64,000 nt of DNA from Streptomyces djakartensis (GCF_014651075.1 NZ_BMWE01000012.1:225157-289156); one strand, 5' to 3'; shown: positions 1 to 9,502, numbered from the stretch's first letter. The notes: generated by a model not told the origin, from the sequence alone. Made by a program: numbers and translations.

Positions 1-842
1 TACTCGATGCTGAAGGTGGCCGAGTCCATGCCGATCTGCCGCATCACGCGCTCGCTGACGTCGTGCAACTGGGCGATGACGGCGGGCGGCAGCGTCGAGG
101 GGTACTGGTGGCGCAGGAAACAGGGCGAGTCCGGGTACTGGATGGAGTCCAGGACTCCGTAGACCGTCACCTCGCCCTGGTGGACGTAGCCCTCCACGGC
201 GACCTGGACGCCGGACATCGCCTCCTCCGCCAGGCAGACCCGGCCGCCCACGCCGTCCATCTCCGGCGGCAGGTCGATGCGTTCGAGGATGTGCTCGAAG
301 GGGCGCCCGATGCGGGAGATACCGTCGCGGATCTGAGTGACGGCCTTGCGGAACTCCTCTTCGTCATCGACTCCGAAGGCCAGTTCGGACGAGTAGGAGA
401 GCGCGGGCTTGACCCACATCGGGAAGGTCACGCCCTCCGGCGGGCGCGGCGGCTCGGCCGACAGGTCGACCCGGCCGAAGCCCGGGTGCCGGTCGGTGGC
501 CTTCTGCTGCTCCAGCCGGCTCCAGTACTTGTGCTCGCACTTGACCACCGACTCCAGACTGGTGCTGCGGGTGCCGTACCGCTCGCTCAGCATCGGGACC
601 AGGGTGCTGACCGGGAAGTCCCAGTAGCCGACGATCGCGTCGATGCTGCCGTCGAACGCGTCCAGCACGCTTTGGGCCTTGTCGATGAGCGTGGGCAGAT
701 GCACCTCGCCCAGCTGGAGTTCCTCGATGGTCAGCAAAGGGTGGAAGCGCAGCCGATCGGCCCCGGGCACCTGCCGGAGCGTCGGCAGATTGGCCTCGTC
801 GAGCCCGATCACGAAAATGTTCTTCACCGTATCCTGAGGCAC
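1..842 (-). CDS. ATP-grasp domain protein, partial (C-terminal end outside the window)
   Basis: About 280 codons are visible, running off the left edge. The start is taken as GTG at 842, with AAGGAG four bases upstream; a second in-frame GTG lies at 827. The protein opens with KNIFVIGLDEANLPTL, a Rossmann-like pre-ATP-grasp beginning. Further in are MWVKPALSYSS, LAEEAMSGVQVAVEGYV and HQGEVTVYGVLDS, which resemble the nucleotide-binding and metal-site strands of ATP-grasp ligases of the carbamoyl-phosphate-synthase/D-Ala-D-Ala-ligase type. Such enzymes join a carboxylate to an amine or thiol using ATP. The substrate cannot be told. It is transcribed away from the SDR gene at 1053. The family call is fairly secure; any specific role is open. 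Confidence 0.72.
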   Translation of the reverse strand, partial: MPQDTVKNIFVIGLDEANLPTLRQVPGADRLRFHPLLTIEELQLGEVHLPTLIDKAQSVLDAFDGSIDAIVGYWDFPVSTLVPMLSERYGTRSTSLESVVKCEHKYWSRLEQQKATDRHPGFGRVDLSAEPPRPPEGVTFPMWVKPALSYSSELAFGVDDEEEFRKAVTQIRDGISRIGRPFEHILERIDLPPEMDGVGGRVCLAEEAMSGVQVAVEGYVHQGEVTVYGVLDSIQYPDSPCFLRHQYPSTLPPAVIAQLHDVSERVMRQIGMDSATFSIE

Positions 843-1052
843 GGCTCTCCTTCCGGCTACAGCGGCTCGAAGGCCGGGATTGCAAGATCGTTGGAGTACC
901 CCTCGCGGCTGCCGGCATTCCCGGTCCGGTCGCTCGCCCTTTGTCAGGGACGGGAAACATGGCCACCGCTGTTGTGGGAACGCGAAGCGGCGTAAGAACG
1001 GCGGGTCCGTGCCCAGCGGCCCGTCGTGGACGACACCGGCGAAGGGAAAGCC

Positions 1053-1958
1053 GTGCAGCCCGAGCAGGAAAAGTCCGCACCACAGGTCGTGTCCGAGCCG
1101 GACCCGCCCTACGACTCCGACAAGCAGCGGCGCCCCGGCCTCGAGGCCGACATGCGCACCGCGCCGCGCTACCGGGCGAGCCGCTACCGGGCCAGCGGGA
1201 AGCTGGAGGGGAAGACCGCGCTGATCACCGGCGGCGACTCCGGGATCGGACGGGCCGTGGCGCTGCTCTACGCGCGGGAAGGCGCAGACGTCGCCATCGT
1301 CCACCTGCCGGAGGAGCAGGTGGACGCCGAGCGGGTGCGCGGCGACGTGGAGGAGCAGGGCCGGCGCTGCCTGCTGCTGCCCGGCGACCTCACCGACCCG
1401 GCGTTCTGCCGCGAGGCCGTCGAGCGGACGGTGGCGGAGCTCGGCGGGCTGAACATCCTGGTGAGCAACGCGGCGTACCTCAACAGCAAGCTGGAACTCG
1501 AGCAGTTGACCGCGGAGGACTTCGACCTCACGTTCAAGACGAACGTCTACGCGTACTTCCACCTGCTCATGGCGGCCCTGCCCCACCTGGAGCCCGGCGA
1601 CGCCGTCATCGCCACCGCGACCGAGGAAGCCCTCAAGGGCAGCACGACGATGATCGACTACGCGGCGTCCAAGGCCGCGCTGATCACCCTGACCAAGTCG
1701 GTCGCCGTGCACCTGGCCAAGCGGGGCGTCCGCGCCAACGTGGTCGCGCCCGGCCCGACCTGGACGCCGCTCAACGAGGCGGACCAGCACATGCCCCCGG
1801 ACGGGCTGGCCCATATCGGCAGCGAGGCCCCGCTGGAGCGCGCCGCCCAGCCGGAGGAGATCGCGCCGACGTATGTGTATCTCGCCTCCGACGCCGACTC
1901 CAGCTACACGGTGGGCGAGGTCATCGCCGTGACGGGCGGCATCGTCGACACGCGGTAG
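1053..1958 (+). CDS. SDR family oxidoreductase
   Basis: A short-chain dehydrogenase/reductase of 301 residues. Visible motifs are the cofactor motif TGGDSGIG, the SNAA strand in place of the usual NNAG, and the catalytic YAASK. The roughly 45-residue polar N-terminal extension before the Rossmann fold (EPDPPYDSDKQRRPG region) is typical of the YhdF/GSP39-like stress SDR group. I chose GTG at 1053 because GAAGGGAAA lies just upstream; an in-frame GTG at 1026 has no good ribosome site. It is a soluble NAD(P)H-dependent enzyme with unknown substrate. It ends only 6 bases from the stop of the convergent phosphatase gene. Confidence 0.9.
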   Translation: MQPEQEKSAPQVVSEPDPPYDSDKQRRPGLEADMRTAPRYRASRYRASGKLEGKTALITGGDSGIGRAVALLYAREGADVAIVHLPEEQVDAERVRGDVEEQGRRCLLLPGDLTDPAFCREAVERTVAELGGLNILVSNAAYLNSKLELEQLTAEDFDLTFKTNVYAYFHLLMAALPHLEPGDAVIATATEEALKGSTTMIDYAASKAALITLTKSVAVHLAKRGVRANVVAPGPTWTPLNEADQHMPPDGLAHIGSEAPLERAAQPEEIAPTYVYLASDADSSYTVGEVIAVTGGIVDTR

Positions 1959-1964
1959 CCCGGC

Positions 1965-4373
1965 TCAGCCGGACGTCTCGGCGGGCAGTCGCTGTTCCGC
2001 CCAGATGGTCTTGCCCGTGGGCGTCTGGCGGCTGCCCCACCGCTCGGAGAGCTGGGCGACGAGCAGCAGTCCGCGTCCGCCCTCGTCGAAGACGCGGGCC
2101 CGGCGCAGGTGGGGCGCGGTGCTGCTGCCGTCGGACACCTCGCAGATGAGGGCCGAGTCGCGGATCAGCCGCAGCTCGATGGGCGCACCGCCGTACCGCA
2201 GCGCGTTGGTGACCAGCTCGCTGACGATGAGTTCGGTGGTGAACGCCGCCTCCGTGAGCCCCCAGGCGGCCAGCTGTTCACCCGCCATCTTGCGGGCCCC
2301 CGCCACGGCCGCGGGATCCGGCGGCAGCTGCCAGGTACGGACCTGAGCGGCGCCGAGCCCGGCGGTACGGGCCAGCATCAGCACGATGTCGTCGGCGGGG
2401 CGGTCGGCCAGCACCGTTCGCAGCACCTGGTCACAGGTGTCCTCCAGCGCGTCGGCCGGTCTGCTCAGGGCCTGTCGCAACAGGCCGATGCCGACCTCGA
2501 TGTCGTGGTCGGCGGCCTCGATCAGCCCGTCGGTGTAGAGGGCGAGCAGGCTGTTCTCCTCCAGCTCCACCTCGGCGGCCTCGAACGGCAGACCACCCAG
2601 GCCCAACGGCGGCCCCGCCGGCAGATCCACGAACCGGACGTCGCCGCCGGGCGTGACCAGCGCGGGCGGCGGATGCCCGGCGCGGGCCATGCTGCAGCGC
2701 CGGGACACCGGGTCGTACACGGCGTACAGGCAGGTGGCGCCGACCTGCCCCGACGGCTGCGTCGTTCGCTCGCGCACCTCGGGGCCCTCTTCCCGGTCCA
2801 GCCGGATGACGAGGTCGTCGAGCTGGGTGAGCAGTTCGTCGGGGGCGAGGTCGACGTCCGCGAGCGTCCGTACGGCGGTCCGCAGCCGGCCCATCGTGGC
2901 CGTCGCGTGGATGCCGTGACCCACCACGTCGCCCACGACCAGCGCCACCCGGCAGCCGGACAGCGGGATCACGTCGAACCAGTCGCCTCCGATGTCCGCT
3001 CCCGAACCGGTCGGCAGGTAACGGTAGGCGACGTCCATCGCCGCGAGGCGCGGCGGCCGTTCGGGGAGGAGACTGCGCTGGAGCGCCAGCGCCGTCCGCA
3101 GTTCACGGGTGTAGCGGCGGGCGTTGTCCACGCTGACCGCCGCCCTGGCGACCATCTCCTCGGCGAGCAGCAGGTCGTCCTCGCTGAAGGGCTCCGGCGT
3201 CCGGTGCCGCAGGATGTGCACCAGGCCCAGGGTCACCCCCCGGGCGCGCAGCGGCACCATCATCACCGAGTGGATCCCGTACCGGGCCACGGACTCGGCA
3301 CGCCCCGGTGAGGACCTGATCCAGTCCCGCAGCCCCGGGTCCCCAGGCCGGTGCCCGGCGCCGCGGCCGGCGGCCAGCGTCCGGGCCGGCAGTGTGCCCA
3401 CGGGGTAGAGCGTGGTGTCGCCCGTGGCGACCACCGATTCGGGGCAGCCCCTCAGCACGGACCGCTGGGCCGTGCGGCGCACGGTGATCGGCGCGTCCCG
3501 CGGCAGCGGTTCCGGTTCGTCGCCCAGCGCGACGGACTCCAGCAGGTCCACCGTGACGAAGTCGGCGAAGCCGCTCACGGCCACCTCGGCAAGCTCGTCG
3601 GCCGTCCGGGCCACGTCCAGTGTGCTCCCGATGCGCAGGCTGGCCTCGTTGAGCACGGCCAGCCGCCGGCGGGCCCAGTACTGCTCGGTGGTGTCGAAGA
3701 CGGTCGCGGACATCCCCTGGACCGCGCCGGTCTCGTCCTTCAGCGGCGACAGGAACATCGACCAGGCGTGCGTCCGGGTCTCGCCCGGGGCCTTGCCGTG
3801 CTCCTCGTGGAAGATCATCTCGCCGGTGCGCAGCACCTGCCGCTGGAGGCGGTCGTACTCGTCGAAGGGCGGACTGGGCTCGATCTCCCACAGTGTCAGG
3901 CCCTTCATCTCCTCTTCGGACCTGCCCATCACCTGGGTCATGATCTCGTTGGCGGCCACGAGCCGGGCCTCGCGGTCGTAGACCGCCACCGGCACGGGCA
4001 GCTGGGCCAGCGTGAGGTCCCACAGGGCCAGAGCCTGGTGCTCGGCCCGCGGGACCGTCGGCGCCGGTGTCGCGCCCGTCACGATCCAGAGCCGCCCGCC
4101 GTCCGCTGCCGGCAGCGGCGCGCCCTGCAGCCGGACCACGACCCGGTCGCCGTCCCGGTGCCGGAGCGCCACCTCACTGGCCCACCGCCGTCCGTCGGCC
4201 ACATGGCGCCGCGTGGACTCGGGCAGGCCGGCCGCGAGCAGGCTGGTGGCCGGCCTGCCCACGATGTCGGCGGGTGCGTATCCGAGCAGCCGGTGAGCGC
4301 CGTCGCTCCACGCCGTGACCGCCCCACCGGCGTCGACGACGACCGTCACATCCTCCGGTACGCGTCCCTCCAC
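1965..4373 (-). CDS. PAS-PAS-GAF-SpoIIE phosphatase with C-terminal HATPase domain
   Basis: A cytoplasmic signalling protein of 802 residues with no membrane segment. Order of domains: PAS about 8-110, PAS about 130-240, GAF about 250-425, PP2C-type SpoIIE phosphatase about 440-660 (GGDWFDV, VVGDVVGHG, ARAGHPPP, LYTDGLIE), and a GHKL ATPase about 670-795 (ELVTNALRY, EVSDGS, DEGGRGLLLV). Family knowledge: such proteins work in partner switching, dephosphorylating anti-anti-sigma factors, while the HATPase resembles RsbW-type kinases. GTG at 4373 follows GGAGG at good spacing. It is a clear paralog of the proteins at 46939-49371 and 41976-44435. Signal and sigma target are unknown. Confidence 0.93.
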   Translation of the reverse strand: MEGRVPEDVTVVVDAGGAVTAWSDGAHRLLGYAPADIVGRPATSLLAAGLPESTRRHVADGRRWASEVALRHRDGDRVVVRLQGAPLPAADGGRLWIVTGATPAPTVPRAEHQALALWDLTLAQLPVPVAVYDREARLVAANEIMTQVMGRSEEEMKGLTLWEIEPSPPFDEYDRLQRQVLRTGEMIFHEEHGKAPGETRTHAWSMFLSPLKDETGAVQGMSATVFDTTEQYWARRRLAVLNEASLRIGSTLDVARTADELAEVAVSGFADFVTVDLLESVALGDEPEPLPRDAPITVRRTAQRSVLRGCPESVVATGDTTLYPVGTLPARTLAAGRGAGHRPGDPGLRDWIRSSPGRAESVARYGIHSVMMVPLRARGVTLGLVHILRHRTPEPFSEDDLLLAEEMVARAAVSVDNARRYTRELRTALALQRSLLPERPPRLAAMDVAYRYLPTGSGADIGGDWFDVIPLSGCRVALVVGDVVGHGIHATATMGRLRTAVRTLADVDLAPDELLTQLDDLVIRLDREEGPEVRERTTQPSGQVGATCLYAVYDPVSRRCSMARAGHPPPALVTPGGDVRFVDLPAGPPLGLGGLPFEAAEVELEENSLLALYTDGLIEAADHDIEVGIGLLRQALSRPADALEDTCDQVLRTVLADRPADDIVLMLARTAGLGAAQVRTWQLPPDPAAVAGARKMAGEQLAAWGLTEAAFTTELIVSELVTNALRYGGAPIELRLIRDSALICEVSDGSSTAPHLRRARVFDEGGRGLLLVAQLSERWGSRQTPTGKTIWAEQRLPAETSG

Positions 4374-4521
4374 GGTGCCTCCGCACGTGACGCACCTACG
4401 GCTTCCCCGGCCATCATGTCAGGGAAGGGGCCCGGGCACCCTGCCGGGCAGCGCAGGGCTCCCGGCAGCGCGGCTCGGACGCGCCGGGCGCGAGGTTGTG
4501 GGCCGGGCCCCGAGGCGGCCG

Positions 4522-5145
4522 TCATCCTTGCGCGGCCAGGCGTTCCACCAGCAGGAATCCGCCGATGGCGATCATCAGCACACCGGAGGCGCGGGTGACC
4601 GCCCGGGCCGCGGCGGGCCTGGTACTCAGAACGGTGCGGGCCAGGACGCCGATGGCGAGGTAGACGGCGGCGCAGGCGGTCATGTGCAGTGCGCCGAGCA
4701 GTCCGGTCTGGGTGGCGACCGGCCAGGCGCCCGAGGGGTCGATGAACTGCGGGAACAGCGAGAAGTACAGCAGCAGCGCCTTCGGGTTGAGCCCGCTGGT
4801 CCCGGCTCCCCTGAGCATGACCCGCAACCGGGAGGAGCCCAGCTCCCGCGCGGAGGCCGTCAGGGCGGCCGGCTGCCTGAGGACGCCCCAGCCGAGCCAC
4901 ACCAGGTAGCCGGCCCCGGCCACGGTCAGGGCGGTGAGCAGCGTCGCCGAGCTCGCCACGATCACCACCAGGCCCGCGACCGCCAGCAGGGTGTAACCCG
5001 CGTACCCGGCCACCAGCCCGGCGACCGCCGGGACGACCGACCGGTCCCTGAGGCCCGCCGCGATCGCGTACGCCCAGTCCGCGCCGGGGGTGAACACCAG
5101 CAGCAGATCCACCGCCAGAAACGCGGCCAGGGTCGTCGTGTCCAT
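4522..5145 (-). CDS. LysE family amino-acid exporter
   Basis: A membrane protein of 207 residues with six hydrophobic segments. It begins MDTTTLAAFLAVDLLLVFTPG, and the TPGADWAYAIAAGLRDR stretch is the conserved first loop of LysE/RhtB transporters. The loop GLNPKALLLYFSLFPQF is the other family hallmark. These proteins export amino acids or related small molecules across the inner membrane. ATG at 5145 is chosen over longer in-frame openings because the family starts here and GAGAGGGA lies upstream. It is divergent from an Lrp/AsnC regulator 111 bp away, a common pairing in which the regulator senses the exported amino acid. Confidence 0.92.
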   Translation of the reverse strand: MDTTTLAAFLAVDLLLVFTPGADWAYAIAAGLRDRSVVPAVAGLVAGYAGYTLLAVAGLVVIVASSATLLTALTVAGAGYLVWLGWGVLRQPAALTASARELGSSRLRVMLRGAGTSGLNPKALLLYFSLFPQFIDPSGAWPVATQTGLLGALHMTACAAVYLAIGVLARTVLSTRPAAARAVTRASGVLMIAIGGFLLVERLAAQG

Positions 5146-5256
5146 CGGTGGTTCCCTCTCACATGCCTTGTTGCGAGAGGAAGGGTAGGCCGGATCGGCC
5201 CGAAGGTGTTCCCTTGTTTCCCCCTTGATCGCGGTTTCTGGGGCAGAATCTTCTCC

Positions 5257-5712
5257 ATGGATGCCCTGGACCGGAAAATTCTTACCGAGCTCCAGCTGGA
5301 CGGCCGTCTCACGGTCACCGAGCTGGCCGCGCGCGTGAAGCTGAGCGTCTCGCCCTGCCACCGCCGACTGCGCGACCTCGAACGTGAGGGCGCGATCCGC
5401 GGCTACCGGGCGGTCGTGGACCCGGCCGCCGTGGGCCTCACCTTCGAGGCCCTCGTCTTCGTCACCCTGCGCTGGGAGGACGCCGACACGGTCTCGGCGT
5501 TCGAGGAGTCGGTGGCCGCCGTCCCGCACGTGCTCCAGGCCCAGCGCCTGTTCGGCGACCCCGACTACCTGCTGCGGGTCGCCACCGCCGACCTGGCCGC
5601 CTTCCAGCAGCTCTACGACCAGCAGCTCGCCCGGCTGCCCGGCGTCCAGCGCCTGAACTCCACCCTCGTCATGAAGCACGTCGTCGACGACCGGCCCCTT
5701 CCCGAGGCGTGA
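5257..5712 (+). CDS. Lrp/AsnC family transcriptional regulator
   Basis: A 151-residue regulator. It opens MDALDRKILTELQLDGR, the standard Lrp/AsnC beginning, with a winged HTH (LTVTELAARVKLSVSPCHRRLRDLE, about residues 20-45) followed by the alpha/beta effector domain (GLTFEALVFVTL; FGDPDYLLRVAT). Family members bind amino acids and form octamers. Divergence from the LysE exporter suggests control of that exporter; this is inferred from position only. The ATG at 5257 gives the canonical N-terminus. Confidence 0.93.
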   Translation: MDALDRKILTELQLDGRLTVTELAARVKLSVSPCHRRLRDLEREGAIRGYRAVVDPAAVGLTFEALVFVTLRWEDADTVSAFEESVAAVPHVLQAQRLFGDPDYLLRVATADLAAFQQLYDQQLARLPGVQRLNSTLVMKHVVDDRPLPEA

Positions 5713-5726
5713 CCGCTTGACGGTCT

Positions 5727-5740
5727 CCGAACGCGTTCGG
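5727..5740. promoter_or_regulatory. 14-bp perfect palindrome, possible operator
   Basis: CCGAACGCGTTCGG reads the same on both strands. It lies 15 bases after the stop of the Lrp-type regulator and 116 bases before the ATG of the downstream hydrolase, so it could be an operator for the hydrolase gene. No regulator is assigned. A CpG-rich 14-mer can arise by chance in this composition. Confidence 0.35.
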
Positions 5741-5855
5741 TCCCCTGTGCGCTCTCGGTCACGTACCGGTGCGCTGCCCGGCAACCCGCCGTCCGGGGGC
5801 CGCCCTAGCGTGGCCCCGTCCCCTCAGCCAGCCATCCGGAACGAGGAAACAGCGC

Positions 5856-6692
5856 ATGCCGTACGTCACCGTGGGCCAGGAGAACTCCACCGCCATCGAC
5901 CTCTACTACGAGGACCACGGATCCGGGCAGCCGGTCGTCCTCATCCACGGCTTTCCGCTCGACGGCCACTCCTGGGAGCGGCAGACCGCCGCGCTGCTCG
6001 ACGCCGGCCACCGCGTGATCACGTACGACCGGCGCGGTTTCGGCCAGTCCTCCCAGCCGACGACCGGCTACGACTACGACACCTTCGCGGCCGATCTGAA
6101 CACCGTGCTGGAGACTCTCGACCTGCGCGACGCCGTCCTGGTCGGATTCTCCATGGGGACCGGCGAGGTCGCCCGGTACGTGTCCAGGTACGGCTCCGCC
6201 CGGATCGCCAAGGTCGCCTTCCTCGCCTCGCTGGAGCCCTGCCTGCTCAAGTCCGACGACAACCCCGAGGGGGTCGCCCCGAAGGAGTTCTTCGACGGCA
6301 TCGTCGGAGCCGTCAAGGCGGACCGCTACGCGTACTACACCGACTTCTACAAGGACTTCTACAACCTCGACGAGAACCTCGGCACCCGGATCAGCGAGGA
6401 GGCCGTCCGCAACAGCTGGAACGTCGCCGCGGGCGGCGGCTTCCACGCGGCGGCCGCAGCCCCCTCCACCTGGTACACCGACTTCCGGGCCGACATCCCG
6501 GCGATCGACGTCCCGGCGCTGATCCTGCACGGCACCGGCGACCGCATCCTGCCCGTGGACGGCACCGCGCGGCAGTTCCGCAAGGCCCTGCCGGGCGCGG
6601 ACTACGTGGAGATCGACGGCGCCCCGCACGGTCTGCTGTGGACGCACGCGGACGAGGTCAACTCCGCGCTGCTCGCCTTCCTGGCGAAGTAG
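5856..6692 (+). CDS. Alpha/beta hydrolase, non-heme chloroperoxidase-like
   Basis: A 278-residue soluble alpha/beta hydrolase. The oxyanion motif HGFPLDGHSW, the strand YDRRGFGQSS, the nucleophile elbow GFSMGTGE (Ser99) and a late His in GAPHGLLW (about 257) match the cofactor-free haloperoxidase/esterase group, whose length is about 275 residues. In vitro these enzymes form peracids from acetate and peroxide; the natural role is probably ester hydrolysis. ATG at 5856 follows GAGGAAAC. It lies downstream of the Lrp regulator and upstream of an AraC regulator, with no obvious operon. Confidence 0.9.
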   Translation: MPYVTVGQENSTAIDLYYEDHGSGQPVVLIHGFPLDGHSWERQTAALLDAGHRVITYDRRGFGQSSQPTTGYDYDTFAADLNTVLETLDLRDAVLVGFSMGTGEVARYVSRYGSARIAKVAFLASLEPCLLKSDDNPEGVAPKEFFDGIVGAVKADRYAYYTDFYKDFYNLDENLGTRISEEAVRNSWNVAAGGGFHAAAAAPSTWYTDFRADIPAIDVPALILHGTGDRILPVDGTARQFRKALPGADYVEIDGAPHGLLWTHADEVNSALLAFLAK

Positions 6693-6817
6693 GCGAGTCC
6701 TTCCCCGGTTCTTCCTGCGATTCCTCCTGGACCGCCCCGGACCGGGACGATGACAATCATCGGGGCCGGCAGCGGAACGCGTGCTGCCGGCCTCGATGAC
6801 GCCCAGGGGGGAACCGA

Positions 6818-7804
6818 GTGTCCGTTGTACTTTCCACCGCGTCACTGCCGGCGGCCGACCGGGGTGAGCGCTGGCACCACGCGGTGTCGCGCACCTTCAT
6901 ACCGCTCGATGTGCGGCTCCACGAGGACGATCCGACGCCCGGAAGGATCGTCAGCCACCAGCTGGGCTCCTTACGGGTGGCACATGTCCAGGCGGGCCCG
7001 CAGACGGTGACGCGCAACAAGCGGCTGATCCGGGACGGGAAGGAGTTCGTCATCCTCACCCTTCAGCACCGGGGCACCGCCATCAAGGAGCAGGACGGGA
7101 GGCAGGCCCGGATCGGGCCGGGGGACTTCTCGCTCTCCGATTCCTCCCGGCTGTTCAGGAAGCAGGTGCAGAGCAGGTTCAGCTTCACCTCGTTCCACTT
7201 CCCCCGCGAGGACCTTCGCGTCCGGGACGAGGACCTGCGGGCGCTGACCGCCACGGCGTTCACCGGCCGGGAGGGCGGTGCCGCCCTCGTGGCCACCTAT
7301 TTCGCGCGCCTGGCCCGCGAGGCGGCGGGGCTCGACGCCCCCGCCGGCCGCCAGTTCGCCGCCACCGCCCTCGACCTGCTGGCGCTGCTGGTCAACGAGC
7401 GCCGCGGCCGCCTCGCCCCCCGGGCTCCGGAGGCCGCCGCGGCCACCCTGGTCCGCGTCAAGGACCACATCCTGCGCAACCTCTCCGACCCGGATCTGTC
7501 ACCACCCGGGATCGCCGCCGCGCACTTCATGTCGGTCCGCTACCTGCACAAGCTGTTCCAGCTGGAAGGGGTGACGGTCGGGGAGTGGATCCGCACGCAG
7601 CGACTGGAGCGGTGCAGGCGGGACCTGCTGCTGTCCCCGGCGCTGGGACAGGGGGTCGCGACCGTCGCCCGGCGCTGGGGATTCGTCAGTCCCAGCCACT
7701 TCAGCCGTTCCTTCCGGGCGGCGTACGGAAGGACCCCGCGTGAGTGGCAGACGCACGGCCTGTCCGGCGAAGCGCGGACGGAGCCTCGCCGGGGGCGGCG
7801 GTGA
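6818..7804 (+). CDS. AraC family transcriptional regulator (contains a TTA codon)
   Basis: A 328-residue regulator. The N-terminal AraC-ligand-binding-like region (residues about 15-190, including GDFSLSDSSRLFR) is followed by an AraC/XylS double HTH (about 215-320: SVRYLHKLFQLEGVTVGEWIRTQRLERCR and WGFVSPSHFSRSFRAAYGRTPREW). GTG at 6818 follows AGGGGGGA. Leu52 is encoded by TTA (6971-6973), so translation probably needs the bldA tRNA and the regulator would act late in growth. That is known Streptomyces biology, not shown here. Target genes are unknown; the MFS gene at 8006-9502 is convergent. Confidence 0.92.
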   Translation: MSVVLSTASLPAADRGERWHHAVSRTFIPLDVRLHEDDPTPGRIVSHQLGSLRVAHVQAGPQTVTRNKRLIRDGKEFVILTLQHRGTAIKEQDGRQARIGPGDFSLSDSSRLFRKQVQSRFSFTSFHFPREDLRVRDEDLRALTATAFTGREGGAALVATYFARLAREAAGLDAPAGRQFAATALDLLALLVNERRGRLAPRAPEAAAATLVRVKDHILRNLSDPDLSPPGIAAAHFMSVRYLHKLFQLEGVTVGEWIRTQRLERCRRDLLLSPALGQGVATVARRWGFVSPSHFSRSFRAAYGRTPREWQTHGLSGEARTEPRRGRR

Positions 7805-8005
7805 CCTCGGCGATGTCGGCCATGCGTGTGAGCCTCTCCGCGCGGGAACGGTGACCGGATCCGGTCCGCTCCTCACGCCAGGCAGACCACGCGGGCCCCG
7901 AGGGGGTTCGGGGCAGGCCGCGCGCGGTGGGGACAGCTGACGTGCAGCGAGGGGCAACGGTGGTGCCGCGACCGCGAGTTCGGCGAGCCCGGACGGGCCA
8001 GGACC

Positions 8006-9502
8006 TCAGAACCTCGGTCGAGGCGCCTGCGCCTCGACGAGCCGCGCCGCCTCCGCCTCCGTCTCGACCGAAGGCGGGGAACCGGCCAGTGGCTTGTTCG
8101 CGGTCTCCCGCATGCACAGCACGGCGATGACGCCGATGACGGCGGCCCCCGTGGCGTAGTAGGCGGGCATGAGCGTGGTGCCGAAGGCACTGATCAGAGC
8201 GGTGATCACCAGGGGAGTGGTGCCACCGAACACCGAGGTGGCCACGTTGTAGGCGACCGACAGGGACCCGTACCGCACATGGGTGGGAAAGATCGCCGGG
8301 AGCGCCGCCGACATCGTGCCGAGCATCGCCACCAGGGACAGGCCCAGCAGCAGCAGGCCCACGGTGATGAGGACGACACCGCCCTGCCGGATGAGCAGGA
8401 ACGACGGCAGGGACAGGAAGAGGAATCCGAGCATCCCCGCCATCAGCAGCGGCTTGCGCCCGAAGCGGTCCGAGAGCCGCCCCACCTGGTTGACGACGCA
8501 CATCTGGAGCACCATCACGATGAGCAGGATCAGCAGCCCGTGGTTGGTGCCGTAACCCAGCTCGTCGGACAGGTACGTCGGCATGTAGGACAACAGCATG
8601 TAGTCGGTGATGTTGTACGCCGCGACCAGCGCGAGGCACAGCAGCAGCGGCCGCCAGTGGCGGGTGAAGATCTTGCCGAGGTCCGCCGCGGCCGAGGTCT
8701 CCACGGAGTCGGCGGCCTCGCTCGCCTTCACCTGGCCGCCCTCCAGTTTCCGGAAGGCGGGCGTCTCGTCCAGCCTGAGCCGCAGGTAGAGGCCGATGAG
8801 GCCGAGCGGTGCCGCGACCAGGAACGGGACGCGCCAGCCCCACGCCAGCATCTGGTCGTCACTGAGGAGGCTCTGGAGGACGACGACGAGGCCGGAGGCC
8901 CCGACATAGCCGGCGAGCGTACCCAGCTCCAGGAAGCTGCCGAAGTAACCCCGGCGCTTGTCGGGCGCGTACTCCGCGATGAACGTCGACGCGCCGCCGT
9001 ACTCCCCGCCGGTGGAGAAGCCCTGCACCAGCCGGAAGAAGATCAGCAGGGCCGGGGCCCAGAGGCCTATCACGGCGTGCGAGGGGACGAGGCCGATGGC
9101 GAAGGTCCCCACCGCCATCATGATCATGGTGAGGGAGAGGATCCGCTTGCGGCCGACCTTGTCGCCGAGCGGACCGAACACCATCCCGCCCAGCGGACGC
9201 ACCAGGAAGGCCACCGCGAACGTCGCGAAGGAGCTGAGCAGTTGGGCGGTGTCGTTCCCCGAGGGGAAGAAGACCCTCCCGATGGTCGAGGCCAGATAGC
9301 TGTAGATGCCGAAGTCGTACCACTCCATCGCGTTGCCGAGGGCGGCGGCCTTCGTGGCGCGCTTGACCGCGGTCTCGTCGGTCACGGTGATGTCGCTGCG
9401 GCGCAGCCTGGGGTTCCGTCGTTTCTCGACCGCCCGGAAGAGCATCCGGTGTCGCCTCACGGCTTCGGGGTCCACCGAGTCTTCGCTGCCGGGCGCCGCC
9501 AT
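8006..9502 (-). CDS. MFS transporter, metabolite:H+ symporter (ProP-like) family
   Basis: A 498-residue transporter with 12 predicted hydrophobic segments. The sequence ALGNAMEWYDFGIYSYLAS, the loop GPLGDKVGRKR between helices 2 and 3, and FSTGGEYGGA in helix 5 are characteristic of the MHS group, which takes up organic acids, proline/betaine and similar solutes with protons. A 45-residue soluble N-terminus precedes helix 1. ATG at 9502 is used; GTG at 9505 is in frame and equally close to AAAGGA. It is divergent from the drug-type MFS gene 214 bp away. Substrate is unknown. Confidence 0.92.
   Translation of the reverse strand: MAAPGSEDSVDPEAVRRHRMLFRAVEKRRNPRLRRSDITVTDETAVKRATKAAALGNAMEWYDFGIYSYLASTIGRVFFPSGNDTAQLLSSFATFAVAFLVRPLGGMVFGPLGDKVGRKRILSLTMIMMAVGTFAIGLVPSHAVIGLWAPALLIFFRLVQGFSTGGEYGGASTFIAEYAPDKRRGYFGSFLELGTLAGYVGASGLVVVLQSLLSDDQMLAWGWRVPFLVAAPLGLIGLYLRLRLDETPAFRKLEGGQVKASEAADSVETSAAADLGKIFTRHWRPLLLCLALVAAYNITDYMLLSYMPTYLSDELGYGTNHGLLILLIVMVLQMCVVNQVGRLSDRFGRKPLLMAGMLGFLFLSLPSFLLIRQGGVVLITVGLLLLGLSLVAMLGTMSAALPAIFPTHVRYGSLSVAYNVATSVFGGTTPLVITALISAFGTTLMPAYYATGAAVIGVIAVLCMRETANKPLAGSPPSVETEAEAARLVEAQAPRPRF

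Noticed and set aside
4522..5784. A longer LysE protein starting near 5784
   Set aside because: The extra 200 residues are antisense to the Lrp regulator and have no membrane or family features; the family N-terminus begins at 5145.
6748..6762. CGATGACAATCATCG hairpin, with a similar sequence near 41915
   Set aside because: Both are short, and their contexts differ (upstream of AraC versus between convergent genes); too weak to claim a shared regulatory site.
7853..7866. GACCGGATCCGGTC palindrome between the AraC and MFS genes
   Set aside because: It lies between the 3' ends of convergent genes with no loop for a terminator and no start nearby; likely chance in this composition.
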